DNA of 64,000 nt from Bacteroidaceae bacterium (GTDB lineage: Bacteria > Bacteroidota > Bacteroidia > Bacteroidales > Bacteroidaceae): assembly GCA_017617335.1 (NCBI GenBank), contig JAFZWK010000058.1, positions 48,277 to 112,276 on the forward strand. Reading direction: 5' to 3'. The notes under the pieces are model-generated. The model had not been told where the DNA came from. It did no database searches and worked only from the letters and a program-made list of their open reading frames with translations. Below are positions 18,238 to 28,426 of this stretch, piece after piece. Made by a program: the position numbers and the translations under genes. Position 1 is the first letter of the stretch; the number at the start of each line of letters is the position of its first letter.

Positions 18238-18258
18238 CACCCCAGAAAGCGTAAAAAG

Positions 18259-18864
18259 ATGAAAGTTGCCGTAGTAAAGTACAACGCAGGAAACATATAT
18301 TCCGTCATACATGCCCTTCAGCGAATGGGCGTAGAGCCTGTCCTGACGGATGATCCTGAAGAGCTTACGAGAGCCGACAAGGTGCTCTTCCCAGGTCAGG
18401 GAGAGGCCAGCAACGCCATGCAATATCTCAGGCAGCACCGTCTGGACGAAGTCATCTGTGCCCTGAAGCAACCCATCCTGGGCATCTGCATCGGACAGCA
18501 GCTCATGTGTCGCCATTCAGAGGAGGGCAACGTGGATTGCCTGGGCATCTTTGATACTGACGTGCTGCGCTTCCAACCCCATCGCCACGAAGACAAGGTG
18601 CCTCACATGGGATGGAACGACCTGAAGGTACGCGAAGAAGAAAGTGATCCCAACGAGCTTTTTCAGGGGTTCAGGAACGGCGAGTTCGTCTACTTTGTCC
18701 ACAGCTTCTACGTGCCTCTCTGCCCCTGGACCATTGCCGAGACAAACTACATCCAGTCCTTCAGTTCCGCCCTCCACAAGGACAACTTCTACGCAACCCA
18801 ATTCCACCCTGAAAAGAGTGGAAGCGTGGGCGAACGAATCCTGACAAACTTTCTGGCCCTATGA
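18259..18864 (+). CDS. hisH: Imidazole glycerol phosphate synthase, glutaminase subunit HisH
   Basis: 201 residues from ATG 18259. A class I glutamine amidotransferase: the nucleophile Cys is in LGICIGQQLM, and His-x-Glu is in QFHPEKSG near the C-terminus. It supplies ammonia from glutamine to HisF. The protein begins MKVAVVKYNAGN, the usual HisH start. The stop overlaps the hisA start by ATGA. First gene of the hisH-A-F-IE arm. Confidence 0.95.
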   Translation: MKVAVVKYNAGNIYSVIHALQRMGVEPVLTDDPEELTRADKVLFPGQGEASNAMQYLRQHRLDEVICALKQPILGICIGQQLMCRHSEEGNVDCLGIFDTDVLRFQPHRHEDKVPHMGWNDLKVREEESDPNELFQGFRNGEFVYFVHSFYVPLCPWTIAETNYIQSFSSALHKDNFYATQFHPEKSGSVGERILTNFLAL

Positions 18865-19594
18865 TAGAACTGATTCCAGCGATAGACCTGATTGATGGCA
18901 AGTGCGTGCGTCTGACCAAAGGCGACTACGGGACTAAGAAAGTCTACGCCGATGACCCTGTTGCCATGGCTCAGGAGTTCGAGCAGCTTGGATTCAGACG
19001 CCTGCATGTGGTGGACCTGGACGGAGCCAAAAGCCGACACGTCGCGAACGATGCCACGTTGAGAAGCATCACCAGCAAGACCCAGTTGAAAGTGGACTTC
19101 GGAGGCGGAGTGAAATCGGACGAGGACTTGGAGAAAGCTTTCAGCGCAGGGGCGAGTATGGTGACCGTAGGCAGCATTGCCGTAACGGAACCTGAACTCT
19201 ATCTCATGTGGCTTCAGAAGTATGGGGCCGATCATCTGATTCTGGGGGCCGACGTCAGGAACGGCAAGGTAAGCATCAACGGGTGGCAGGAAGACAGCGA
19301 TGTGGAGCTGACGGAGTTCCTGACACGTTACATGCAGGCTGGCAACATAAATGTACTCTGCACGGAAATCAGCCGCGACGGAATGCTGCAAGGGCCTGCC
19401 ATCGAGCTGTACAAGTCCGTAATGAAGGTTCATCCCGTTTGCCACCTCATCGCCAGCGGAGGGGTGAGCAACCTGCAGGACATCATCGACCTGGATCAAG
19501 GCGGCATCCCTGCTGTAGTCTTTGGAAAAGCCATCTACGAGGGCCGCATCGACCTGAATGAACTACTAACCCTATTCCCTCCTGAAACGCAAGA

Positions 19595-19601
<7 letters not shown>
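18861..19601 (+). CDS. hisA: ProFAR isomerase HisA
   Basis: 246 residues, a (beta/alpha)8 barrel. The catalytic Asp is in [13 protein letters not shown] near residue 8; the opposite catalytic Asp lies in the second half (around [10 protein letters not shown]); the phosphate-binding glycine loops are DFGGGVKSD and [10 protein letters not shown]. It catalyses the Amadori rearrangement of ProFAR to PRFAR in histidine synthesis. It overlaps hisH by 4 bp and hisF by 7 bp. Confidence 0.95.
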
Positions 19602-20350
<749 letters not shown>

Positions 20351-20390
20351 GATAGATAAAATGTAGCAAAAAGATAACGAACACGACGAT

Positions 20391-21005
20391 ATGGCAATAG
20401 ATTTTGAGAAATGTGGAGGACTGGTTCCAGCCATCATCCAAGACGCAGAAACCAAGAACGTGCTGATGTTGGGGTACATGAACCAGGAAGCATACGACAA
20501 GACCGTCGAGACAGGTTTGGTAACCTTCTACAGCAGAAGTAGGAAATGCCTTTGGACCAAAGGAGAGACGAGTGGCAATTACCTGCATCTGGTGGACATA
20601 AAGAATGATTGCGACCAAGACACCCTTTTGGTCAGCGTCCATCCAGACGGTCCCACCTGCCACACTGGGACGGACACCTGCTGGGGCGAGAAGAATGAGC
20701 CGAACCCTCTACTCTTTCTCTCCTCCTTGAGTGACTTTATCGAGAAGCGTCACGAAGAGATGCCAGAAGGCAGTTATACCACCTCCCTCTTCAAGGATGG
20801 ACTGAACCGCATGGCTCAGAAAGTGGGGGAAGAGGCCTTGGAACTGGTTATCGAAGCCACGAATGGGACCAACGAACGATTGATCTACGAGGGATCTGAC
20901 ATGCTGTATCACTTGATCGTGCTGCTCACAAGTAAAGGGCTGCGCATCGAGGACCTGGCACGTGAGCTGATGGAACGTCACAACCCAGGTTGGAAAAAAC
21001 ATTAA
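20391..21005 (+). CDS. hisIE: Bifunctional phosphoribosyl-AMP cyclohydrolase / phosphoribosyl-ATP pyrophosphatase HisIE
   Basis: 204 residues. The N-terminal HisI domain (about 1-105) has MLGYMNQEAYDKT, LWTKGETSGNYLHL and the metal-binding Cys/His cluster in HPDGPTCHTGTDTCW. The C-terminal HisE domain (about 110-204) has the GSYTTSLF start and the acidic KVGEEALELVIEA helix. Steps 2 and 3 of histidine synthesis are fused, as usual in this phylum. 40 bp after hisF, 16 bp before ftsE. Confidence 0.95.
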   Translation: MAIDFEKCGGLVPAIIQDAETKNVLMLGYMNQEAYDKTVETGLVTFYSRSRKCLWTKGETSGNYLHLVDIKNDCDQDTLLVSVHPDGPTCHTGTDTCWGEKNEPNPLLFLSSLSDFIEKRHEEMPEGSYTTSLFKDGLNRMAQKVGEEALELVIEATNGTNERLIYEGSDMLYHLIVLLTSKGLRIEDLARELMERHNPGWKKH

Positions 21006-21021
21006 AACGAAGAAATCCAAG

Positions 21022-21687
21022 ATGATACTAAACTACAAGAACGTCTCCGTTAAGCAAGGAGAAAGTGTCGTACTGAGCGATGTAAACCTTCAGATTGAGG
21101 AGGGCGAAATGGTATATCTGGTAGGAGCTGTAGGAAGTGGAAAGACCTCGTTGATGAAAACCATGTACGGCGAACTGCCCGTAGAGGGTGACCAAGCAGA
21201 AATCCTGAGCTACGAACTCACCACTTTGAAGACAAGATACTTGCCAGCCCTGCGTCGGCAATTGGGTATCGTATTCCAAGACTTTCAACTTTTGCCAGAC
21301 CGCAACGTGAGGCAGAATCTGGACTTCGTGCTTCGCTCCACAGGATGGAAAAAGAAAGAGGAACGCGAAGAACGCATTGCCGAGGTGCTGAGCATAGTGA
21401 AGCTGGAGGATAAGCTGGAAAAACGTATCCATGAGCTCTCTGGAGGCGAACAGCAGCGCATCTGCATCGCTCGCGCCTTCCTCAACAATCCCAAGATGAT
21501 TCTGGCTGATGAACCGACAGGCAACCTCGATCCAGAAAGCGGAGAACTTATTCTGGCCCAGCTGGACGAGATACGTCGCCAGAACCAAACAGCAATTCTG
21601 GTGAGCACTCACAATCTGCAATGGCCTGAATATTTCCCTGGAAGCGTCTATCGCTGTACTGATGGGATTTTCACAAAAGAAAAGTAA
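21022..21687 (+). CDS. ftsE: FtsE-like ABC ATPase
   Basis: 221 residues. Walker [10 protein letters not shown] (35-43), Q-loop [12 protein letters not shown], signature [15 protein letters not shown], Walker [16 protein letters not shown] and switch His (VSTHN). FtsE pairs with the permease FtsX to activate cell-wall hydrolases at division; no ftsX lies nearby. Bacteroidota commonly keep this gene next to aspartate kinase. A general ABC ATPase cannot be fully excluded from sequence alone. Confidence 0.82.
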   Translation: MILNYKNVSVKQGESVVLSDVNLQIEEGEMVYLVGAVGSGKTSLMKTMYGELPVEGDQAEILSYELTTLKTRYLPALRRQLGIVFQDFQLLPDRNVRQNLDFVLRSTGWKKKEEREERIAEVLSIVKLEDKLEKRIHELSGGEQQRICIARAFLNNPKMILADEPTGNLDPESGELILAQLDEIRRQNQTAILVSTHNLQWPEYFPGSVYRCTDGIFTKEK

Positions 21688-21716
21688 GACAAAACCAAGT
21701 ATTTAAGATAAGAAGA

Positions 21717-23036
21717 ATGAAAGTTCTAAAATTCGGTGGTACATCCGTAGGTACACCACAACGCATGCAAGAAGTATCCCGCCTGATCACTAAGGATGGA
21801 GTCGCAAATCTGGTGGTTCTATCCGCCATGTCAGGAACAACAAACACCCTGGTCGAAATCTCTGATTACCTGTACAAGAAGAATCCAGAGGGAGCCAACA
21901 CCATAATCAACAGGTTGGAACAGAAGTATATGGACCACGTGGAGAAGCTGTATAATAGCGATGAATGGCGCAACAAGACCCGCAACTTCCTGCAAGAGGA
22001 GTTCGACTATTTACGTTCCTTTACTAAGGTTCACTTCACATCTTTCGAGGAAAAAGTCATTCTGGCTCAGGGAGAAATCATGAGCACCAACATGGTGACA
22101 AATTACATGAAGGAATGTGGCGTGAAAGCCATCCTGCTGTCAGCCTTGGACATCGTACGCACAGACAAGAATGCTGAGCCTGATTTCAACTACATCAAGG
22201 AAAGGATAAACGATGCGCTGAAAAACAATCCAGGTTACGACACCTATATCACACAGGGATTCATCTGCCGCAATGCTTACGGCGAGGTCGACAATCTACT
22301 GCGCGGCGGAAGCGACTATTCAGCCTGTCTCTTGGGTGCAGCCATTCAAGCCGAGGAGATCCAGATATGGACTGACATTGATGGCATGCACAACAATGAT
22401 CCACGCATCGTGGAGAATACGGAACCTGTTCGTCAGATGCACTTCGAGGAAGCAGCTGAGCTGGCTTACTTTGGAGCCAAGATCCTGCACCCCACCTGTA
22501 TCCAGCCTGCCAAGTTCGCTGGGGTTCCTGTCCGTCTTCTTAACACGATGGACCCTACGGCACCTGGCACCATCATCAACAACGATTTCCAGCATGGCAC
22601 CATCAAGGCTGTAGCCGCCAAAGACAACATTACCTGCGTGCAGATTCAAAGCAGCCGCATGTTGCTCGCCTATGGTTTCCTGCGCAAAGTATTCGAGATC
22701 TTCGAGTCCTACAAGACAAGCATCGACATGGTATGCACAAGTGAGGTGGGCGTAAGCGTTACAATCGACAATCCCACTCATCTGGCCAGCATCATCGACG
22801 AATTGAAGAAATATGGAACTGTCAACGTGGACAAGGACATGGTGATTATCTGCGTGGTGGGTGACCTGGGACCTGAGAACGTCGGTTTCGAAACGATAGC
22901 CTGCGAGGCTTTACGTGACGTGCCTGTCCGCATGATCAGTTTCGGCGGGTCAAGCCACAATATCTCTTTCCTCGTGAAAAAAGAGCACAAGAAGCGCACC
23001 TTGCAGGCTTTGAGCAATACCCTTTTCAAGAAATAA
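21717..23036 (+). CDS. lysC: Aspartate kinase
   Basis: 439 residues. The kinase domain begins MKVLKFGGTSVGTPQRM, with RGGSDYSACLLGAAI for nucleotide binding and WTDIDGMHNNDPRIV for aspartate binding. Two ACT domains follow (about 300-439), as in feedback-regulated monofunctional enzymes. It makes aspartyl phosphate for lysine, methionine and threonine. It is 45 bp before lysA, so both ends of the lysine/DAP branch sit together. The symbol is assigned by family; the effector is not known. Confidence 0.93.
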   Translation: MKVLKFGGTSVGTPQRMQEVSRLITKDGVANLVVLSAMSGTTNTLVEISDYLYKKNPEGANTIINRLEQKYMDHVEKLYNSDEWRNKTRNFLQEEFDYLRSFTKVHFTSFEEKVILAQGEIMSTNMVTNYMKECGVKAILLSALDIVRTDKNAEPDFNYIKERINDALKNNPGYDTYITQGFICRNAYGEVDNLLRGGSDYSACLLGAAIQAEEIQIWTDIDGMHNNDPRIVENTEPVRQMHFEEAAELAYFGAKILHPTCIQPAKFAGVPVRLLNTMDPTAPGTIINNDFQHGTIKAVAAKDNITCVQIQSSRMLLAYGFLRKVFEIFESYKTSIDMVCTSEVGVSVTIDNPTHLASIIDELKKYGTVNVDKDMVIICVVGDLGPENVGFETIACEALRDVPVRMISFGGSSHNISFLVKKEHKKRTLQALSNTLFKK

Positions 23037-23081
23037 AACGAAGTATACATCAAAAAGTACCCAGCCAATACGACTTGAGCC

Positions 23082-24269
23082 ATGACATTTCCAATCGACA
23101 AATTACAGACAATACGCACTCCCTTCTACTATTATGACACGGAGTTGCTCGACGCAACACTTCGCGCCATCAAGTCTGAAACTGACAAGCACGCTGGCTA
23201 TCATCTCCACTATGCTGTCAAGGCATGTGCCAACCCCAAGGTGCTGCGCCACATCACAGCTGCTGGAATGGGAGCTGACTGCGTAAGCGGAGGTGAGATA
23301 GAGGCTTGCCTGAAGGCAGGATTCCCTGCTGATGAGATCGTCTTCGCTGGCGTAGGGAAATGCGATTGGGAAATAGAACTGGGGCTGAAAGTCGGCATCC
23401 AGTATTTCAACGTGGAAAGTATTCCTGAACTGGAGGTCATCAACGAGATAGCTGGACGAATGAACAAGGTGGCTCAAGTGAGTTTCCGCATCAATCCCAA
23501 CGTGGATGCGCACACGCACAGCAACATCACCACAGGATTGGCCGAGAACAAGTTTGGAATAGCTATGGAAGATATGGAGAAAATCATCCGATTGGCTGAT
23601 TCTCTCCCCAACGTGAACTTCGTGGGACTGCATTTCCATATAGGAAGCCAGATTCTGGATATGGACAACTTCGTCGCCCTGAGTCATCGCATCAACGAGC
23701 TGCAAGATCGGCTGGAGGCAGAAGGCATCACAGAGGTGAAGAACATCAACGTGGGAGGCGGTCTTGGAATCGATTATGAGAATCCAGACGGACACCCCAT
23801 TCCTGACTTCAAGGCGTATTTCGACACCTATGCCAAGCACTTGAAACTCCGTCCAGGTCAGCATCTCCATTTCGAGTTGGGACGTGCTGTCGTGGGCCAG
23901 TGCGGCAGTCTGGTGACCCGCTGCCTCTATGTCAAGCAAGGCAGTACCAAGAAGTTCGTTATTGTGGACGCTGGCATGACAGAGCTCATACGCCCTGCTC
24001 TCTACAACGCTTACCATAAAGTCGAAAACCTGACCAGCAAGGCCCCTGCTGAGACATACGACGTGGTAGGCCCCATCTGCGAGAGCAGCGACACTTTCGT
24101 CAAGGACTACCAAATGCCTGGAACCCAGCGTGGCGACCTGCTCGCAATTCGTTCTGCAGGCGCCTATGGGGAAATCATGGCAAGCCAATACAATTGCCGC
24201 CCAATCCCAACAGGTTACGTTAGCGAAGACAACACGTCGACTTTTAAAACACAACACGTCGACTTTTAA
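23082..24269 (+). CDS. lysA: Diaminopimelate decarboxylase
   Basis: 395 residues. A fold-III PLP enzyme: the PLP lysine is in HYAVKACANP, with HIGSQILDMDNF, the phosphate loop GGGLGIDYE, and CESSDTF lining the active site. It makes L-lysine from meso-DAP. The family-like sequence ends at about PIPTGYVSED; the final 12 residues (NTSTFKTQHVDF) are encoded by repeat array 3, and the stop TAA is in the second spacer. The array therefore appears to have extended the protein. Confidence 0.95.
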   Translation: MTFPIDKLQTIRTPFYYYDTELLDATLRAIKSETDKHAGYHLHYAVKACANPKVLRHITAAGMGADCVSGGEIEACLKAGFPADEIVFAGVGKCDWEIELGLKVGIQYFNVESIPELEVINEIAGRMNKVAQVSFRINPNVDAHTHSNITTGLAENKFGIAMEDMEKIIRLADSLPNVNFVGLHFHIGSQILDMDNFVALSHRINELQDRLEAEGITEVKNINVGGGLGIDYENPDGHPIPDFKAYFDTYAKHLKLRPGQHLHFELGRAVVGQCGSLVTRCLYVKQGSTKKFVIVDAGMTELIRPALYNAYHKVENLTSKAPAETYDVVGPICESSDTFVKDYQMPGTQRGDLLAIRSAGAYGEIMASQYNCRPIPTGYVSEDNTSTFKTQHVDF

Positions 24270-24283
24270 AACACAACACGTCG
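24230..24283. repeat. 22-bp lattice array 3 (three units)
   Basis: CAACACGTCG starts at 24230, 24252 and 24274, exactly 22 bp apart. The two spacers (ACTTTTAAAACA) are identical, so here the array is a perfect tandem repeat, unlike the others. It overlaps the 3' end of lysA and ends 9 bp before the next gene. Confidence 0.9.
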
Positions 24284-24292
24284 AAATCAAGA

Positions 24293-25435
24293 ATGGAACT
24301 CGTCCCTCTCTATGCTATAGCCCTTTTGCTTTGGATACTCTCCATGATCCGCTGTCTCCACTACATGAAACTGGGGAATATGGCAAAAGGAACTCAGACT
24401 CATGCTGACGCGATTCCTCCTGTCAGCATAATAATGACCACACACAATCAGGAGAGCTTGCTGCGTGAGAAACTACCTGTCCTGCTTGCTCAAGAATATC
24501 CAAACGACTATGAGATTATCGTGGTGGATATAAGCAGTTCGGATGAGACAATCCCCCTGCTTGAATCTCTCGAAGAAGAGTACCACAACTTGCGCCACAC
24601 TGCCACTCCAGCTACAGCTCGCGACATAAGCCTTCAGCGTTTGGCCCTGACACTTGGCATCAAGGCAGCTGACAACGAATGGCTGGTACTGCTCAGCCCT
24701 GACTGTAACCCTTCAGGAAGTGAATGGCTAAGCAATCTCTGCGCATCATGCACCCCTGAAAAGGATGCTGTACAGGCATTCGTACACTACAAGGAAGTTC
24801 ATGGATGGAATGCTCACAAATGGCAGTTCATGAAACTCTGGCAGCAAATGCTGTGGATTCCCTTCAACGAACATCACGCTCCCTACAGGTCTGACGGAAG
24901 CTGCCTCTGCTATCGTCGCAGTAAATTCCTGGAGCATCAAGGATTCGCCTCACATGCCAACCTGATAGCTGGAGCGGAAGAACTGATGGTAAACCACAAC
25001 GTGAAGAGTGGACATTTCACCACCGCTCTAACCCCGCTGTCAATCGCAACGCAAGACGCCCCCCATTCTGACCATCATTGGCGACAAGACCAAGTCTTCT
25101 TCATGGAGACTCGCCAATACATGAGGCACTCATGGCTCTATCGCATCTGGTATGCCTGCCTTGTTCTCCTGCAACTCATTTTCAATATGGTCTTCATCCC
25201 CTTTGCCATCTGGCATTATCCCAACTACTACGTGATGGCAGGATTCGCATTTCTATGGCTGATTCACTTGCTTACACGTGACTATTGCTTCAATCACACA
25301 GCAAAAGCTTTGGGAGCAAAGACATATCATTTCACCTTGCCACTGATGGTCAACCTTGTGCCTCTGTGGGACATCACAGCCTATATGCACTGGAAATTCA
25401 GTAGCAAGCAAACATTCCGCAAGAAATTCATCTAA
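24293..25435 (+). CDS. Membrane-anchored family 2 glycosyltransferase
   Basis: 380 residues. An N-terminal anchor helix (about 1-20) is followed by a GT-A domain from about residue 44 (PVSIIMTTHNQESLLREKLP, IIVVDISSSDETIPLLE). Two or three C-terminal membrane segments follow (about 283-345: WYACLVLLQLIFNMVF, VMAGFAFLWLIHLL). In the usual DxD place it shows LLSPDCNP, so the metal-binding motif is weak. Donor and acceptor are unknown; an envelope role is inferred. Its stop shares a base with the DedA start. Confidence 0.8.
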   Translation: MELVPLYAIALLLWILSMIRCLHYMKLGNMAKGTQTHADAIPPVSIIMTTHNQESLLREKLPVLLAQEYPNDYEIIVVDISSSDETIPLLESLEEEYHNLRHTATPATARDISLQRLALTLGIKAADNEWLVLLSPDCNPSGSEWLSNLCASCTPEKDAVQAFVHYKEVHGWNAHKWQFMKLWQQMLWIPFNEHHAPYRSDGSCLCYRRSKFLEHQGFASHANLIAGAEELMVNHNVKSGHFTTALTPLSIATQDAPHSDHHWRQDQVFFMETRQYMRHSWLYRIWYACLVLLQLIFNMVFIPFAIWHYPNYYVMAGFAFLWLIHLLTRDYCFNHTAKALGAKTYHFTLPLMVNLVPLWDITAYMHWKFSSKQTFRKKFI

Positions 25436-26061
25436 TGGAGAGTTTACCTTTCATAGCCTGGTGTCTAAAGCACCTCAACTACTGGGTTATCTGTCTGCTG
25501 ATGACCATCGAAAGCAGCTTTATCCCCTTCCCCAGCGAGGTGGTTGTGCCTCCTGCTGCCTACATGGCTGCAGCAAATGGGGAGCAAAATGTTTTTCTAA
25601 TCGTGATGGCTGCCACCTTGGGTGCTATCATTGGAGCTGTCATCAATTATGGACTTGCCTTTTATCTGGGCCGTCCCATCGTATACAAGTTTGCCAATAG
25701 CCGATTGGGGCACATGTGTCTGATAGACCAAGAAAAAGTGGAGCAGGCAGAACAGTATTTCCAGAGGCATGGTGCCATTGGAACTTTTGTGGGTCGACTG
25801 GTTCCTGCCGTTCGCCAATTGATAAGCATCCCTGCCGGTCTGGCAAAGATGGATTTCAAGAAATTCATTGGCTACACTGCACTCGGAGCTGGCGTATGGA
25901 ACTCCATCCTGGCAGCAATCGGATACTATCTGGCCAGTGTGGTTCCCTATGACAAGTTGGACTCTGCTGTGGCTGAGTATGCAGGCTACCTGAAGATAGC
26001 GATGATCATTCTGGGTGCAGGTTTTGTCTTATACCTTATATATAAAGGGTCTAAGAAATGA
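25435..26061 (+). CDS. DedA/SNARE-associated family membrane protein
   Basis: 208 residues with about five hydrophobic segments. Family motifs are visible: PFPSEVVVPPAAYMAA in the first re-entrant region and FVGRLVPAVRQLISIPAGLAKM in the second, with the conserved Arg pairs. DedA proteins are thought to move lipids, including undecaprenyl phosphate, across membranes. It is translationally coupled to the glycosyltransferase (1-base overlap) and the barrel gene (ATGA overlap), which fits a lipid-linked envelope pathway. Confidence 0.9.
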   Translation: MESLPFIAWCLKHLNYWVICLLMTIESSFIPFPSEVVVPPAAYMAAANGEQNVFLIVMAATLGAIIGAVINYGLAFYLGRPIVYKFANSRLGHMCLIDQEKVEQAEQYFQRHGAIGTFVGRLVPAVRQLISIPAGLAKMDFKKFIGYTALGAGVWNSILAAIGYYLASVVPYDKLDSAVAEYAGYLKIAMIILGAGFVLYLIYKGSKK

Positions 26062-27251
26062 GACGAGTCGCAGTCCTGCTTTCTTTCGCAATACTGTCAT
26101 CTGTCATCATGTCAGCTCAGGCTCAGATATGGGACAGAATGTTTGTGGATGAATACAAAATAGACTCGATCGACACTAAAGCCCTGAAGGTGGAACTGAA
26201 TGCACTCACCTTCTTCCGCGACAACGAATATGACTCCAACATTACTCGCGGATACTCCTTGCCTGGAACATGGCTGCAACCAAAACTGACTTACAATCCC
26301 ATTGCCCCCATACATCTTGAACTGGGACTGCATGGACTGATCCTGGACGGAGCTAACAAATATCCCAATTACGCTTACCACGACATAGCCACATGGAAAG
26401 ACAACCAATACACAAGCGGAGCACATCTCCTTCCCTGGTTCCGAGCCCAAGCTGACTTACGTCATCTAACCTTTGTCTTGGGCAATATCTATGGAGCACA
26501 GAACCACCGACTGATTGATCCGCTTTTCAATCCAGAACAGAACATCTCTGCTGACCCTGAAATGGGCATACAGATATTGTTGGACAGGCCACACGTTCAT
26601 CTGGATACCTGGCTCAACTGGCAGAGTTATATCTACGAATTGGATACTCATCAGGAAGCCTTCACAGTGGGAGTGAATTCTCATCTCAAATGGAACAAGA
26701 AAGAGAATCGTTTCCACTGGAGTTCATCTATCCAATTGCTCATCCAGCATAGAGGCGGTGAACAGGACGTGACTGCACTAGGAGTACAAACACTTTGCAA
26801 CGCATCAGCTGGAATACGCATGGACTACACGCCCGCAGACAATCATTTACTCACATGCCTATCAACTGAAGTGAACCTCTTGGGAAGCTATCAGCAGAGT
26901 GGCCATCTATGGCCCTTCGACACAGGTTTTGCTACCCATGTGGGCGTGGCAGCAAGTTTGTGGGATAAGTTAGGAATGAGGATAGGATACTTCGATGCCC
27001 CTAAGCAGTATGCAAACCTTTACGGATCACCCTTCATGAGCACTATCTCTCTAAAGCGTGAGAACCTCACTTTCAACGGGTTGCATACAGCCTATCTACG
27101 TGTCGACTATACCCATACTTTCACCAAAGCTTACAAATTGGGAGCTGAGTTGGAGGCGTTCAGCGCTCATTCCCACGGCGAGAATGACCTGTGCTTCTCC
27201 TTTGGAATTTATCTCAGGGTAGATCCTTCCATCCTGATCAAACGCTGGTGA
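26058..27251 (+). CDS. Outer-membrane beta-barrel-like protein, unknown
   Basis: 397 residues. The signal peptide ends near residue 23 (SAQA before Q). The rest is rich in Trp, Tyr, His and alternating strands (IHLELGLHGLIL, HLDTWLNWQSYIYEL, LCFSFGIYLRVDPS), typical of a barrel of about 16 strands. No catalytic motif was recognised. Start and stop both overlap neighbours (ATGA with DedA, TGATG with MFS), so it belongs to the same four-gene set. Confidence 0.7.
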   Translation: MRRVAVLLSFAILSSVIMSAQAQIWDRMFVDEYKIDSIDTKALKVELNALTFFRDNEYDSNITRGYSLPGTWLQPKLTYNPIAPIHLELGLHGLILDGANKYPNYAYHDIATWKDNQYTSGAHLLPWFRAQADLRHLTFVLGNIYGAQNHRLIDPLFNPEQNISADPEMGIQILLDRPHVHLDTWLNWQSYIYELDTHQEAFTVGVNSHLKWNKKENRFHWSSSIQLLIQHRGGEQDVTALGVQTLCNASAGIRMDYTPADNHLLTCLSTEVNLLGSYQQSGHLWPFDTGFATHVGVAASLWDKLGMRIGYFDAPKQYANLYGSPFMSTISLKRENLTFNGLHTAYLRVDYTHTFTKAYKLGAELEAFSAHSHGENDLCFSFGIYLRVDPSILIKRW

Positions 27252-28426
27252 TGAAGGAGAAAATATGGAACAGTAATTACATGAAAGCATGGAGTGCCAA
27301 CTTTATGCTCTATTTCTCCTTCATGATCCTGACACCCCTACTTCCTCTTTATCTAAGCGAAGAGTTTGGCGCTAGCAAAGACGAAATAGGCATGGTGTTG
27401 AGTGGTTATGCCATAACAGCTTTGTTGATTCGTCCTTTCAGTGGTTTTCTTGTGGACAGTTTTCCACGTAAGGTTGTACTGCTCTGTTGCTGGTTCCTTT
27501 TCTTCATCCTTTTTGGAGGATACTTATTAGCAGGAAGTCTACTCTCATTCTTCATCATCCGTACCCTGCATGGTGCCCCTATGGGAGCAACTACGGTATC
27601 AAACAGTACAGTGGCTATTGATGTACTTCATCCTACACGACGGGCTGAAGGAATTGGATACTATGGACTTAGTAACAATTTAGCAACGGCCATCTCACCC
27701 ACCGTAGGCTTGCTCATCTATCAATGGTGGAACAACTACCAACTCATTTTTGCTGTTGCTCTCATCTCAGCAGGAATAGGATTTCTCATCAATTCTACAC
27801 TTAAATTAAAAGACCGTGAACTGCAACATGAAAAACGTCCCATCTCACTCGACCGCTTCCTCCTATTAGAAGGATGGAGCGAGGGAATCGCCATGACCTG
27901 TTATTCCTTCTCTTACGGAGTCATTTCCACGTATCTGGCCATTTATGGAAAAGAGGAATTGGGCATAACAGTAGGCGCTGGGCTCTTCTTCGCTTTGTTG
28001 AGTACAGGCTTGATAATGAGTCGATTGGTAGGAGCACGTGCCCTACGGCAAGGCAAAGTCACCGAGAATGCAAGTCGCGGTGTGGTTGTCAGCGTGTGTG
28101 GTTATCTGCTTTTTGCTGCTGTCCACAACCCCATTGGATATTATGGTGCTGCCCTCATCATCGGATTGGGTAATGGCCACATGTTCCCCGCTTTTCAGAC
28201 AATGTTCATCAATCTGGCTCCAAACAATAAAAGAGGTACAGCCAACAGCACATTACTGACAGCATGGGATCTAGGTATGGGACTTGGAATTATCTTTGGT
28301 GGCTTCGTAGCCGAAAGTTGGGGGTATGGAACAGCTTTCTGGGTAGCATGGCTGGTCAACGCATTGGGCGTAGTCTTTTTCCTTACCTTCGTCAGGAAAC
28401 ATTTCCTTCGCAATAAGCTTCGTTAA
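27251..28426 (+). CDS. Major facilitator superfamily transporter
   Basis: 391 residues from ATG 27251, which shares a base with the preceding TGA. A longer in-frame start at 27191 was rejected because it lies in the barrel gene. About twelve hydrophobic helices. The loop between helices 2 and 3 holds RPFSGFLVDSFPRKVVLL, an MFS motif A variant. It is probably a drug or metabolite exporter; substrate unknown. Its TAA overlaps the convergent gene's stop in a shared TTAA. Confidence 0.88.
   Translation: MKEKIWNSNYMKAWSANFMLYFSFMILTPLLPLYLSEEFGASKDEIGMVLSGYAITALLIRPFSGFLVDSFPRKVVLLCCWFLFFILFGGYLLAGSLLSFFIIRTLHGAPMGATTVSNSTVAIDVLHPTRRAEGIGYYGLSNNLATAISPTVGLLIYQWWNNYQLIFAVALISAGIGFLINSTLKLKDRELQHEKRPISLDRFLLLEGWSEGIAMTCYSFSYGVISTYLAIYGKEELGITVGAGLFFALLSTGLIMSRLVGARALRQGKVTENASRGVVVSVCGYLLFAAVHNPIGYYGAALIIGLGNGHMFPAFQTMFINLAPNNKRGTANSTLLTAWDLGMGLGIIFGGFVAESWGYGTAFWVAWLVNALGVVFFLTFVRKHFLRNKLR

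Noticed and set aside
23103-24290. 395-codon minus-strand frame opposite lysA
   Set aside because: Shadow of lysA; no family-like motifs.
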